A DNA stretch of 64,000 nucleotides from Prorocentrum cordatum. Its lineage: Eukaryota; Sar; Dinophyceae; Prorocentrales; Prorocentraceae. The position numbers and the translations under genes were made by a program. Location: contig CAUYUJ010003570.1 in assembly GCA_963575745.1 (NCBI GenBank), positions 1 through 64,000 of the forward strand. Direction: 5' to 3'. Positions 42,901-55,640 of this stretch are shown here, piece by piece. Position 1 is the first letter of the stretch. The number at the start of each line of letters is the position of its first letter. Below the pieces are notes generated by a model. That model searched no databases, had not been told where the DNA came from, and saw only the letters and a list, made by a program, of their open reading frames with translations.

Positions 42901-45900
42901 GTTTCACTTGCATTCTGGACCTCGTCATGCGGCGATGTGTTGCCACCCAATACGTTTCCCATACGGCGCAAACACACCAGGTGACCCACGAAGGGGTGGG
43001 CCACCAGAAAACTGGTTGAGAAAAACCAATTGTTTCACTTGCATCCTGGGCCTCAACATGAGGCGTCGCATTGCCACTCAATACGTTTCCCATGCGGCGC
43101 AAGCACACCATGTGACCCACGAAGGGGTGGGTCACCAGAAAACTGGTTGAGAAAAACAATTCTTTCACCTGCATCCTGGGCCTCGTCATGAGGCGACGCA
43201 CTGCCACTCAATATGTTTGCCATGCGGCGCAAGCACACCAGGTGACCCACGAAAGGGTGGGTCACCAGAAAACTGGTTGAGAAAAACCAAATGTTTCACT
43301 TGCATTCTGGGCCTCAACATGAAGCGAGGCATTGCCACTCAATACGTTTTCCATGCGGCGCAAGCACACCAGGTGACCCACGAAGGGGTGGGTCACCAGG
43401 AAACTGGTTGAGAAAACCGAATTGTTTCACTTGCATTCTGGGCCTCAACATGAGGCGACGCACTGCCACTCAATGCGTTTTCGATACGGCGCAAGCACAT
43501 CAGGTGACCCACGAAGGGGTGCGTCACCAGAAAAATGGTTGAGACAAACCAATTGTTTCACTTGCATTCTGGGCCTCAACATGAGGCGAATCATTGCCAC
43601 TCAATATGTTTGCCATGCGGCGCAAGCACACCAGGTGACCCACGAAGAGGTGGGTCACCAGAAAACTGGTTGAGAAAAACCAACTGTTTCACATGCATTC
43701 TGGGCCTCAACATGAGGCGACGCACTGCCACTCAATGCGTTTTCGATACGGCGCAAGCGCACCAGGTGACCCACGAAGGGGTGGATCACGAGAAAACTGG
43801 TTGAGGAAAAACAATTGTTTCACTTGCATTGTGGGCCTCCACATGAGGCGATGCATTGCCACTCTATACGTTTCCCATAAAGCGCAAGCACACCAGGTGA
43901 CCCACAAAGGGGTGGGTCACCAGAAAACTGGTTGAGAAAAACCAGCGATTTCACGTCATGAGGCGATGCATTGCCACCCAATACGTTTTCCATGCGGTGC
44001 AAGCACACCAGGCGACCCACGAAGGGGTGGGTCACCAGAAAACTGGTTAAGAAAAACAATTGTTTCACCTGCATCCTGGGCCTCGTCATGAGGCGACGCA
44101 CTGCCACTCAATATGTCTACCATACGGCGCAAGCACAACAGGTGACCCACGAAGGCGTGGGCCACCAGAAAACTGGCTGAGAATAACCAATTGTTTCACT
44201 TTCATTATGGGCCTCAACGTGAGGCGACGCATTGCCACTCAGTACGTTTCCCATACGGCGCAAGCACACCGGGTGACCCACGAAAGGGTGGGTCACCAGA
44301 AAACTGGTTGAGAAAAACACATTGTATCACTTGCATTCTGGGCCTCAACATGAGGCGGCGCACTGCCACTCAGTACGTTTTCACCACGGCGCAAGCACAC
44401 CAGGTGACCCACGAAGGGGTGGGTCACCAGACAACTGGCTGAGAAAAACACATTGTTTCACTTGCTTTCTGGGACTCAACATGAAGCGATGCATTGCCAC
44501 CCAATACGTTTTCCATACGGCGCAAGCCAACCCGGTGACCCACGAAGGGGTGGGTCACCAGAAAACTGGTTGAGAAAAACAATTCTTTCACCTGCATCCT
44601 GGGCCTCGTCATAAGGCGATGCATTGCCACTCAATGCGTTTGCCATACGGCGCAAGCACACCAGGTGACCCACGAAGGGGTGGGTCACCAGAAAACTGGC
44701 TGACAAAAAACCAAGCGTTTCACTTGCATTCTGGGCCTCCACATGAAGCGAGGCATTGCCACTCAATGCGTTTTCCATGCGGCGCAAGCACACCAGGTGA
44801 CCCACGAAGGGGTGGGCCACCAGAAAACTGGTTGCGAAAAAACAACTGTTTCACTTGCATCCTGGGCCTCAACATGAGGCGGCGCACTGCCACTCAATAA
44901 GTTTTCGATGCGGCGCAAGCACACAAGGTGACCCACGAAGTGGTGGGTCACCAGAAAACTGGTGGAGAAAAACCAGTTGTTTCACTTGCATTCTGGGCCT
45001 CAACATGAGGCGACGCACTGCCACTCAATACGTTTTGCCTACGGCGCAAGCACACCAGGTGACCCACGAAGGGGTGGGTCACCAGAAAACTGGTTGAGAA
45101 AAACAAATTGTTTCACGTGCATCCTGGGCCTCAACATGAGGCGATGCATTGCCACTCAATACGGTTTCCATGCGGGGCAAGCACACCAAGTGACCCACGA
45201 AGGCGTGGGTCACCAGAAAACTGGTTGAGAAAAAACAAATGTTTCACTTGCATCCTGGACCTCGTCATGAGGCGACGCACTGCAACTCAATATGTTTGCC
45301 ATGCGACGCAAGCACAACAGGTGACCCACGAAGGCGTGGTTCACCAGAAAACTGGTTGAGACAAACCAAGCGTTTCACTTGCATTCTGGGCCTCAACATG
45401 AGGCGACGCACTGCCACTCAATGCTTTTCGATACGGCGCAAGCACACCAGGTGACCCACGAAGGAGTGGGTCGCCAGAAAGCTGGTTGAGAAAAACAAAT
45501 TGATTCACTTCCATCCTGGGCCTCAACATGAGGCGACGCATTGCCCCGCAATGCGTTTTCCATACGGCGCAAGCACACCAGGTGACCCACGAAGGGGGTG
45601 GGTCACCAGAGAACTGGTTGAGAAAAACCAATTGTTTCACTTGCTTTCTGGGCCTCAACATGAGGCGACGCACTGCCACTCAATGCGTTTTCCATGCGGC
45701 GCAAGCACACCAGGTGACCCACGAAGGGGTGGGTCACCAGAAAGCTGGTTGAGAAAAAACCAATTGTTCCACTTGCATTCTGGGCCTCAACATGAGGCGA
45801 CGCATTGCCACTCAATGCGTCTTCCATGCGGCGCAAGCACACCAGGTGACCCACGAAAGGGTGGGTCACCAGAAAACTGGTTGAGAACAACAAATTGTTT

Positions 45901-47058
45901 CACCTGCATCCTGGGCCTCAACATGAGGCGACGCACTGCCACTCAATATGTTTGCCATACGGCGCAAGCACACCAGGTGACCCACGAAGGGGTGGGTCAC
46001 CAGAAAACCGGCTGAGAAAAACAAGCCGTTTCACTTGCGTTCTGGGCCTCAACATGAGGCGACGCACTGCCACTCAATATGTTTTCCATGCAGCGCAAGC
46101 ACACCGGGTGACCCACCAAGGGGTGGGTCACCAGAAAACTGGTTGAGAAAAACTACTTGTTTCACGTGCATTCTGGGCATCAACATGAAACGAAGCATTG
46201 CCACTCAATACGTTTTCCATGCAGCGCAAGCACACCAGGTGACCCACGAAGGGGTGGGTCACCAGAAAGCTGGTTGAGAAAAAACCATGTGTTTCATTGC
46301 ATTCTGGGCCTCAACATGAGGCGACGCACTGCCACTCAATATGTTTGCCATACGGCGCAAGCACACCAGGTGACCCACGAAGGGGTGGGTCACCAGAAAA
46401 CTGGTTGAGAAAAAACCAATTGTTTCACCTGCGTTCTGGGCCTCAACATGAGGCGATGCATTGCCACTCAATACGTTTGCCATGGCGCAAGTGCACCGGG
46501 TGCCCCACGAAGGGGTGGGTCACCGGAAAACTGGTTGCGAAAAACCAACTGTTTCACTTGCATCCTGGGCCTCAACATGAGGCGGCGCACTGCCACTCAA
46601 TAAGTTTTCGATACGGCGCAAGCACACAAGGTGACCCACGAAGTGGTGGGTCACCAGAAAACTGGTGGAGAAAAACCAGTTGTTTCACTTGCATTCTGGG
46701 CCTCAACATGAGGCGACGCACTGCCACTCAATACGTTTTGCCTACGGCGCAGGCACACCTGGTGACCCACGAAGGGCTGGGTCACCAGAAAACTGGTTGA
46801 GAAAAACCATTTGCTTCCCTTGCATCCTGCGCCTCAACATGAGGCGACGCATTGCCACTCAATACGTTTCCCATGCAGTGCAAGCACACCATGTGACCCA
46901 CGAAAGGGTGGGTCACCAGAAAGCTGGTTGAGAAAAACCATGTGTTTCACTTGCATTCTGGGCCTCAACATGAGGCGACGCACTGCCACTCAATATGTTT
47001 GCCATGCGGCGCAAGCGCACCAGGTGACCCGCGAAAGGGTGGGTCACCAGCCTTCGCG
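36956..47058. repeat. 131-bp satellite array, main block (~77 units)
   Basis: A tandem array with a 131-bp monomer. Each monomer contains GGTGACCCAC, a GAAGGG loop and GTGGGTCACC (a perfect 10-bp hairpin), then AGAAAACTGGTTGAGAAAAA, TTTCACTTGCATTCTGGGCC, TCAACATGAGGCGACGCA and a CGGCGCAAGCACACC end. Variants fall into linked subtypes (for example CCTCGTCATGAGG paired with AATATGTTTGCCAT). As 131 is not divisible by three, each frame is met in turn and yields ~83-codon ORFs that are products of the repeat. No gene is called. A few units are shortened (37731, 41835, 42075, 43955). Confidence 0.97.
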
Positions 47059-47488
47059 ACCTGTTCTGGGGGGCCTGACTCGATGATGCTGCGGTCAGGC
47101 AAGCCGCGGCTCGAGAGCTGGCCGAAGCTCCGGGGCCGCGACAGGCTGACGCAGTAGGCCAGCCAAGCGCGCCGACTTCGCCCGCACAGAAGAGGTCAGC
47201 ACCAGCGTCCTCGACGATCGTGGCGCACGCCCGCCCAGAGTTGGCGCAGTGGGTGCTGGACCCCTTTCCAGACGTCATTGGCTGCTCGAGCCCGAAGTTA
47301 AAGGAGGCGACCGTGAAAGACTCAGGCTGAGGAGTAGCGCGAGCAGGCGCGGCCGCAGACGCGCCTCGGTCCCTCCCCGCAGGCTGAGAAGCACCGCGGG
47401 AGGCCGAAGATGGGGGCGAGTCTCGCGGCGAGGCGAAGGCCATTGCAACGTGGACTGCGCAGGACAGGCACCTTGCGGCGAGGGGCAT
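47059..47488 (-). pseudogene. Truncated endonuclease/exonuclease/phosphatase-like fragment
   Basis: The minus frame contains SFTVASFNFGLEQPM followed by GADLFCAGEVG, resembling the first two motifs of the endonuclease/exonuclease/phosphatase fold (N in the first, E in the second). That fold occurs in retrotransposon endonucleases and in cellular nucleases. The catalytic His/Asp motifs are absent because the frame runs straight into the 131-bp satellite at 47058. Upstream is a Ser/Ala/Pro-rich stretch. The assignment rests on two short motifs. Confidence 0.4.
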
Positions 47489-47629
47489 TGGAATGTCGGA
47501 GACACGTTCTGGACCAACGACGGCTATCAGAGGCAGGGGGAAAATTGGATTGCATTAAGAGTGCGGGGGGCTTCGAACGCCTCAATAATAGCGCTAAGAA
47601 CACAAGGGCGGCAAGCAAAAGGTAGCCCG

Positions 47630-47790
47630 GGAATGGAGGTCTGGAAACTCGATGAACACGAAGTGTCCTACAGTTGGCTCTGGCCATTCAAAATGTATCC
47701 CGGGAGTGGAGTTCTGGGAACTATGGCCCGGGAATGGAGTTCTGGGAACTCGACGAACACGAAGTGGCCTGCAGTTGGATCTGGACATTA
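47630..47790. repeat. Short direct repeat (CCCGGGAATGGAG)
   Basis: CCCGGGAATGGAG-TCTGG-AACTCGA-GAACACGAAGTG-CCT-CAGTTGG occurs twice, with an extra partial CCGGGAGTGGAGTTCTGGGA between. Confidence 0.8.
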
Positions 47791-47804
47791 AAGATGTGGC
47801 CCTA

Positions 47805-48170
<366 letters not shown>

Positions 48171-48750
48171 AATTCCCCAAGGGGGTCGTCGGATACGCCA
48201 AAGGCGTTGAAGTCCGAGGAGGAGAGGAGAAGGAAAGGACGGAGAGGGAGGGCTCGGAGGCCCCTGGGGGGGGGGGATGTGCCCATCCGAGGGAACGGTG
48301 CACCCCCCCCTCCCCGTCGTGAAAACGAAGCACCAACCGTGGCCAGGACCCCCCCCTATCCCCCCCCGCGACCTGAGTGGACCACCCAAGCCAGCGGGGA
48401 GCGTCACAGGGGGCGGGGGCTCTGACGTCGATGAAAAAAGAAGGAGGAGAGCGGGAGGCAAGGAACAGGCAGACGAAAGCCCTTTTAGGCTTTACCCGGC
48501 GTGTGGGCATGCCCTTTTTGGCTGTTGCGGGGGCAAGCCCGCGCGGTCGCCCGCAGGCGACAGGGCGCCCTGGCCCTCGTCGTGAGCGCGCAGGCGCGTG
48601 GCGTACTTCATGCGCATGATTGCCCGCTGAAGCGCCCCGCGGCACGACGCCGACGGTGAGAGGACAAATCCGGTGACGCTGGAGCCCCTGATGCGACGAG
48701 GAAGCTACATATGCATCTTCTGCGACACTGGAGCCCCGCAGGACAAGTCA
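48171..48750. other. Spacer with a GGATACGCC-AAA-GGCGT hairpin
   Basis: No gene is recognised. At 48195-48207 ACGCC-AAA-GGCGT forms a perfect 5-bp hairpin inside a GGATACGCC...TTGAAG context similar to the motif near 3571, 7803 and 24801. Confidence 0.5.
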
Positions 48751-48925
48751 GCTCAGCCTGCCTCAGCCTCAGCCTGCATCAGCCTTAGCCTCAGCCTCAG
48801 CCTGCCTCAGCCTCAGCCTGCTGCGCCCCCGCATACTCCTGCGGCCTCAGCCTGCATCAGCCTCAGCCTGCATCAGCCTCAGCCTCAGCCTCAGCCTCAG
48901 CCTCAGCCTGCCTCAGCCTCAGCCG
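48751..48925. repeat. (CTCAGC)n hexanucleotide tract
   Basis: Tandem CAGCCT/CTCAGC with occasional CATCAG and GCC variants. Confidence 0.92.
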
Positions 48926-49240
48926 CACCTCCGATGGCGCCGAGGTGGCTCCCGTGCGTACCTGCGCCCACGGAACTCACCTCCGATGGCGCCGAGGTGG
49001 CTCCCGTGCGTACCTGCGCGCACGGAACGCTTCTCCGATGGCGCCGAGGTGGCTCCCGTGCGTACCTGCACGCAGGGAACGCACCTCCGATGGCGCCGAA
49101 GTGGCTCCCGTGCGTACCTGCGCGCACGGAACGCGCCTCCGATGGCGCCGAGGTGGCCCCCGTGCGTGCCTGCGCGCACGGAACGCACCTCCGATGGCGC
49201 CGAGGTGGCTCCCGTGCGTACCTGCACGCACGGAATGAGC
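48926..49240. repeat. 52-bp minisatellite, six copies
   Basis: Unit starts CACCTCCGATGGCGCCGAGG at 48926, 48978, 49030, 49082, 49134 and 49186, exactly 52 bp apart, each ending GTACCTGCGCGCACGGAACG or close. Confidence 0.95.
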
Positions 49241-49344
49241 TCCGCCGGATTCTCCCGGTTTCTGCCGGCTTCCGCCCGGACCTGCCTGGAGTGTCATGAT
49301 GCTCTCTTGTGACCCTACTGGAAACCTATCAGCACAAGCTGTTA

Positions 49345-50753
49345 CGTAATTGTTTCACTTGCAACGTGGGCCTCCCCATGAGGCGATGCATTGCCACTCT
49401 ATACGTTTTCCATGCAGCGCAAGCACACCAGGTGACCCACGAAGGGGTGGGTCACCAGAAAACTGGTTGAGAAAAACCAGTTGTTTCACGTGCATTCTGG
49501 GCCTCAACGTGAGGCGACGCATTGCCACTCAATATGTTTGCCATGCTGCGTAAGCACACCAGGGGACCCACGAAGGGGTGGGTCACCAGAAAACTGGCTG
49601 AGAAAAGCTAATTGTTTCACCTGCGTCCTGGGCCTCGTCATGAGGCGATGCACTGCCACTCAATATATTTACCATGCGGCGCAAGCACAACAGGTGACCC
49701 ATGAAGGCGTGGGCCACCAGAAAACTGGTTGAGAAAAACCCACTGTTTCACTTGCATTCTGGGCCTCAACGTGAGGCGATGCATTGCCACTCAGTACGTT
49801 TGCCATGCGGCGCAAGCACACCGGGTGACCCACGAAGGGGTGGGTCACCAGAAAACTGGTGGAGAAAAACCAGTTGTTTCACTTGCATTCTGGGCCTCAA
49901 CATGAGGCGATGCATTGCCAATCGATACGTTTTCCATGCGGCGCGAGCACACCAGGGGACCCACGAAGGGGTGGGTCACCAGAAAACTGATTGAGAAAAA
50001 CCAATTGTTTCACTTGCATTCTGGGCCTCAACATGAGGCGACGCATTGCCACTCAAAACGTTTTCCATGCGGCGCAAGCACACCATGTGACCCACGAAGG
50101 AGTGGGTCACCAGAAAACTAGCTGAGAAAAACAAATTCTTTCACCTGCATCCTGGGCCTCGTCATGGGGCGACGCACTGCCATTCAATATGTTTGCCATG
50201 CGGCGCAAGCGCACCAGGTGATCCACGAAAGGGTGGGTCACCAGAAAACTGGTTGAGAAAAACCATATGATTACTTGCATTCTGGGCCTCAACATGAAGC
50301 GAGGCAGGGCCACTCAATACGTTTTCCATGCGGCGCAAGCGCACCAGGTGACCCACGAAGGGTGGGTCACCAGAAAACCGGTTGAGAAAACCAACTTGTT
50401 TCATTTGCATTCGGGGCCTGAACATGAGGCGACGCACTGCCACTCAATGCGTTTTCGATACGGCGCAAGCACATCAGGTGACCCACGAAGGGGTGAGTCA
50501 CCAGAAAACTGGTTGAGCAAAAAGAATTTGTTTCACTTGCATTCTGGGCCTCAACATGAGGCGACGCATTGCCACCCAATATGTTTGCCATGCGGCGCAA
50601 GCACACCAGGTGACCCACGAAGGGGTGGGTCACCAGAAAACTGGTTGAGAAAGACCAATTGTTTCACTTGCATCCTGGGCGTCAACATGAGGCGACGCAC
50701 TGCCATTCAATATGTTTGCCATGCGGCGCAAGCGCACCAGGTGACCCACGAAG
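49345..50753. repeat. 131-bp satellite array, second block (~11 units)
   Basis: The same monomer as the main block, in the same orientation. It starts within a monomer at AATTGTTTCACTTGCAA and stops after GGTGACCCACGAAG, inside the hairpin loop of the last unit. Confidence 0.95.
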
Positions 50754-51700
50754 TGTGTATGGGGTTGAAGTGCAAGGGTACAGAACCCCTGATCCGTTGG
50801 TAGAGGGAAGGAGGGAAAGATGGATATATTTTCCTCCTGCACGATCAAAGGTCCGATCGATCTGTCCCAATACCTGAGCCCAAACGGCCAGGCGCAGGAG
50901 AGGCGAGGATAAGGAGTATATATGAAGGTACTACACGGGTTCTATTCACACCCCCCGTCCCGAATCCCGCCTGCGAGGGCAGGGCTCGGGAACAGAGGAA
51001 AAGATCCCGTCGCCCTCTTACTCCTCAAATCCTCAATTCTGTCAGGCAGCTGAGCACAAGATCTGTATAGCTTCAGCTGCGCCCCAATCGTGATAGCGCT
51101 CGCGATTAGGCAAGGTAAGGTAAGAAGGAACACCCAGGGTCCCAGTTTCTTCGCCAAGCGCACTCTGGTGCCCCCTCGGTGCGCCCCCCAAAACGCTTCG
51201 GCACTCGAAGGCGGAGAAGAATGAGACACGGGTGGGCGGAGAAAGAGCATCTGATCAAGTTAGAGAACATCAGAAGCTGCCGCGCCTGAGCGGGGCAGGT
51301 GTTGCCACCAGCTTTCATTCGAGAACTGGGCATCATATCATTCTCAACGCAATGTTACTATACTGCAAATAAGAAGCACACAAATAAGATGTGCACTATG
51401 AAGTCGTGTTGAGGAACACGATCGCGTTGAGAACCACGTCTAATCATCAAAGCGAAACATGTACGGCCGTACGTAAAGTCGTGTTGATAAACACGAAAAG
51501 TGCATGCATACATTCTGCATGTCGTTACTCCCCTCGGCGTTGCTCCTTAGGAGGCTGCCTTGGGTTTCACAAGGATAGGTGTGGCCACTCTTCTTGGATA
51601 GTGACGTGGCCTAAAATGATTCATTAGCCACCGCTCGAGGCGAACTTGTGTAATGATGAAGTTCTAACCCATCGAGCGGTGGGCCTGGCGGCCGACTACA
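50754..51700. promoter_or_regulatory. Non-coding region, candidate 3' LTR of the copia element
   Basis: No gene is visible between the satellite end and the long minus-strand frames. The position fits the 3' LTR/UTR of the minus-strand element, and the block begins with TG directly at the satellite edge. Two 7-bp-stem hairpins, TCGTGTT-GAGG-AACACGA (51404-51421) and TCGTGTT-GATA-AACACGA (51479-51496), and a GTACGGCCGTAC palindrome (51461-51472) lie near its inner end. An AGTATATATGAAG string lies near 50913. The 5' LTR would be beyond the window, so the LTR call cannot be confirmed. Confidence 0.4.
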
Positions 51701-54012
51701 CTACGTGTTACCCCTCTCGTAGAACCTGTGGTCCCACATCCTGTGGCCATCCTCCGAGACGTAGCTCGTCGTGAAGGTCTCCCAGGGCGTCCTCGGGATC
51801 CAGTGGCGGAACCAATCATTGTACTGGATGTCTCGTACGTATACGAACTCGTCGTTGTTGTCCGTGATGTACATCCAGCAGTTGATGTAGTAGCTCCAGT
51901 ATCTGGGGCCCCATTGGCTGCCCTCTAGGTTGTTGCGCCACCACGTAGCGCTGTCCTCCGTCGTGCGCGCCCTCTTGGCGCGAGGAGGTGTCGTTGGTCT
52001 GCGGCTGTCGTCGCTGTCCTGCCGCTGCGCGGCAGCGCCGCGCTGCCCAGCGGGCATGTCGTCCTGCGCGTCAGAGGCACGCTGGACCCTGCAGCGTCGC
52101 CAGGAGCAGGGCGCGGCGGCGGCGGCGGGTGCCGCGGCTGGCGTGGCTCCATGGCATCATCAGAATGTGGGGAGTGTATATCAGGTTCGATCGGATCGGT
52201 TCTAATCCCTGAATCAACCCCCCTCTGGTCGGTGGAACCCAAGGCGGGCTCGATGGAGGCAAGCGCGGCAAGCTTGCGCTGCGTGACTTTCTCACGAGTG
52301 CCATCCCCACGGGGAAGGGCAATCGTGACAAGTCCGCGCTCTTGCCTCGTGCCTCGATCGAGTCTGCCTGTGTTCAACCACCATTTCTTCCGACCGGCTT
52401 GGCCAGTCCTGACGCTGTGATCAAGAATATCACAGGCGTCACGCATGTCCTCGATGGTGTAAGCCTTCTCGCCTCTATTGACGCGAGCGCCTGTCATTTG
52501 GTGGTGGAACTTCATATCACTAAGGAAACGCTGAACGAGGTTGGCAAAAGGGTGGTATAGAGGTCTGTCGTCCTCACGCTCGCCCATCAACCTGCACATG
52601 CGTGCAGGAGGGGTGCCTGCTTCGACCCACCTCCGATACCTCTTAGCAGCAGAATTTGCAAATCTCCTCAACGTGTCCTTCTCATGACCTGGAATGGAGC
52701 GCTTGCCCATCATCAGGACCTGCGCTCCGTCTGCCATGTACCTTGTGAGGTCGTCCTGGGAGAGCGTCGTCTTGATCCAGTGGGTCAACCTCTGGAGGTA
52801 TGCCAGGTCGCTCTCCACGGCGGTACTTTTGCCCGTAGCACCTACGGCAACAGTGTACTGCCAGCAGATATCACAAAGTGTACTTTCATCTGTGGCGATC
52901 CCTAGAGACAAGAGACGATCGCAATTCCGACATCGCGCGATTTCATGCTGGATATCCTCTGGAGCCCCGTGTATTGCGAGGTGCTCACGGGATCCCCAGC
53001 GAGTGTCACGACCACTAGCGAGAACGCGGCCGATCTGATCCATGGCATCGCGGTTGATCTCGGCGGTCGGACGGGAGGCGATCGATCGGCTTATTCCCTC
53101 AATCTCGATCCTAAACAATCTTTCCCCTGGCAGTCCTACGCGCTCGGTCGTGTCGTTGTCCGCGGTGTCAGTATCACCATGGTATACGTTTTCTGTACGG
53201 ATGCGGTTAGCCTCTACCTGCAAGGCGGCCTCATTGTCGCCCTCCTCGCGGTCGATCCCCTTCTGCTCGGCTATGATCCGTGCCATGGTTTCTTGATCTG
53301 GAGCTGCGGATGCAGCGCTGCCTGGGCCCTGGGGAATATCCTGCTCCGCGCCTGGATCCTCCTGATGCGGCGCGGCAGGTGTTTCCACCAGCTCCCTCCA
53401 TGCGGGGAAGCCTGGGTTGCCAAATGTCTGGATACAACGTGTAAATAGATCACGCAACGTCTTGAGTGCAGGATGGTTGTGATGAGTAGCATCGTTTGTG
53501 AAATCACGTAGCTCCGTAATGCTGTCCAACAATATGATTTGGTACACTTCAGAAACCCATTGAAAGACGCCTGTAGTCGACTCCTCGATGACCTCTGGGT
53601 CCAGGTAGTGTACCATTTTTTTGAAGAACCTATCCGCACTGCAAATCGGTAACTCACGTGCCCACTTGTGGGTATTATTGTAATCCATATAGTATGTCTC
53701 TGAATTGTGTGTTTTGGATCCAAATTGTATGTCAACTCGTAAGTATGACTGTATCTGATCCACCACAATCTTGTCCCTGCCAATATGCACCTCGATAATT
53801 TGTCTCACCTTTATCATAGGTGAACCCACCAATAACTCCGACGTCCAGCGGTATATGCAGTGGTCGTAGGCTTGCTTGATCCATCTTGCATCCTCGTCTG
53901 GGTCGTAGTCGGGATGGTTGAGGAAGTCCTCTGGCGGGTCGATGATGTTATCAAGGATGCTCGAGCCGACGTCCTCATCAGCCTGGATCTCTGCTGATAA
54001 ATCTGCCCTCAT
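51701..54012 (-). pseudogene. Copia-linked giant ORF: C-terminal part with CxxC..CxxC motif
   Basis: The 695-codon frame (54012-51925) contains an acidic start (IDPPEDFLNHPDYDPDEDA), a central CRNCDRLLSLG...STLCDICWQ that could bind zinc, and a basic stretch. After a frameshift near 52050 the frame ends in a Trp/Tyr-rich tail (WWRNNLEGSQWGPRYWSYY). A further frameshift joins it to the upstream segment near 54110. It is the distal end of one long minus-strand coding unit that starts near 58945. I recognise no family for this part. Confidence 0.55.
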
Positions 54013-55640
54013 GGTATCATTCGCTGCTTTCCCCTCGTCTGTGAGTGAGATGTTCGATATATCAACGATGACAGCAACCAGAGGCTCAGTAGATTGGCCT
54101 GACTTTGTTGGGACCCATCGTCTGCGGTAGTAAGATCCTCGGCAGGTGTGGCCACCAGCTCATCGGGATCGGGTGTCCGAGGAGCGGGGCGTCTGGTCGG
54201 CGTACGTGGGATACGTGGCTTATAAATGTTCGGCATTCCAAGATATGGTAGACCACCAGAAGTTGTATGTTGCTGTATTTGGTCGCGGCATTAAGGTGGA
54301 CCTTCAAGTGCGATATTCATCTGTGTCGGGTCGATGTCGGTACGGATTGGCAAAGCGAAGACAACACCCTTGAGAGGCATGTTTCTGTCATTGCACCATA
54401 TGTTTACCCATCGTAAACCGTAGTTGAGAATAGGTACTTGTACCGCAAAGAACTTGATGAAGATGCCGAAATGAATAATTGGTCCATAAATGTGGCCCTT
54501 GTTCATGAGCACCTTGGTTTTGTGGTTGCCCTTGGGGTAGTGATTGTCATAGTGATAACAATTGGTAGATCCCCATTTCTTAGTGACAATGAAGTCCACC
54601 ATGCGAACATCATTAAATATAGGCCGACGATTCCAATCTTTCTGTGTGATCTTTGATGTAATGGGTCGAAGGGCCTCTCGGCAGTACGACACGGCTATCA
54701 ACCATTCTTTATCCTGTGTGTTGTGCCCGCAACTGTCAATCATAGCACGGACCATCGTTTCATCCAAAGCGTCGGCGTCAGATGTGCGGCCAGCAGGGGT
54801 CGCACCCAGCTGAGGGGCGATCGGTCGCTGAGCCGATGATGCTGATGCGGACGGCGTCTTTGGTTGCTGATCCGTGTCTTGTTCCATGTCAGTTGGTGCA
54901 ATCCCGGGAGTATAATCGATCATCTCTGCCCCAGGAAGAACAGCCCAAATTCCGTATTTGCTCAATCGTTGTCTCGCGGCCAATGGCGGGTAGACCCAAG
55001 TAGGGCCCTCCGGCCATATCTGCCGGCCGTGCTCATTGCGTGGTTGGAGACGGCGAATTGCAATGACTGCAGCGGCGGGAACCACGTCTTCTGTCATAAT
55101 AGCACCTTGGGCGCCCAGCCAAAATCTGCACCCAGCTTTTGTGGCAATCTCCATGTTGATCACCAGCTCGACCTCGTTCTTGTAGTGTTTGAACTTGTGT
55201 GATTGTACCGAGGTATGGGGATTCTTCTGGACGTTGTCTATGTATGTGCTGGAACTGAAGAATGCCTCCGCGCGCGGTGATCCATGATAATATTTGTCTC
55301 TCTGGGAATATGGATCGATATAGCCGGGAATAGTCCCTGACTTAAGGATGCTGCGCCAAGCACGAAATGTCGTGCCATGGTGGAGGTATTTCACGTCTGT
55401 CCATTGCAGGCTTTCCCAGCCCATGTTCCATGGTTTGGAGAGTGGATTGACGCAACTGTGGCCTCCAACACATCTAATGGCAATAGCGCTGTTCCAATCG
55501 AAACAGCTGGGATCGCCTCCTTCTGGGATTGGTTTGGCGTATATCTCGATCCGATTCTTCTGCGGGTCAATGTGCTTCTGGATCACCATCCTTTTTGAAG
55601 TGCGCGATGGCCGCATCTGTGGATGGTCCGTTGTGGCTTT
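54009..55640 (-). pseudogene. Copia-linked giant ORF: KptA/Tpt1-like RNA 2'-phosphotransferase region
   Basis: In the 472-codon frame, YLHHGTTFRAWRSILKSG (residues 109-124) matches the HGT...I...G start of KptA/Tpt1, and VELVINMEIATKAG with CRFWLGAQGAIMTEDVVP (about 180-211) matches the hydrophobic strand, the G-x-x-F-x-x-x-x-x-G-x-x-x-T and V-P end of that family. KptA/Tpt1 removes a 2'-phosphate from RNA using NAD+ and has an ADP-ribosyltransferase fold. The Arg usually seen after the Phe in the FYRS segment is Leu here, so activity is doubtful. The frame continues past an in-frame TAA (54291-54293) to 54009. The upstream junction is a frameshift near 55600. Confidence 0.6.

Noticed and set aside
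50910-50926. TATA-like AGTATATATGAAG as a plus-strand promoter
   Set aside because: No plus-strand gene follows, and dinoflagellate promoters generally lack a classical TATA box, so I mention it only as part of the candidate LTR.
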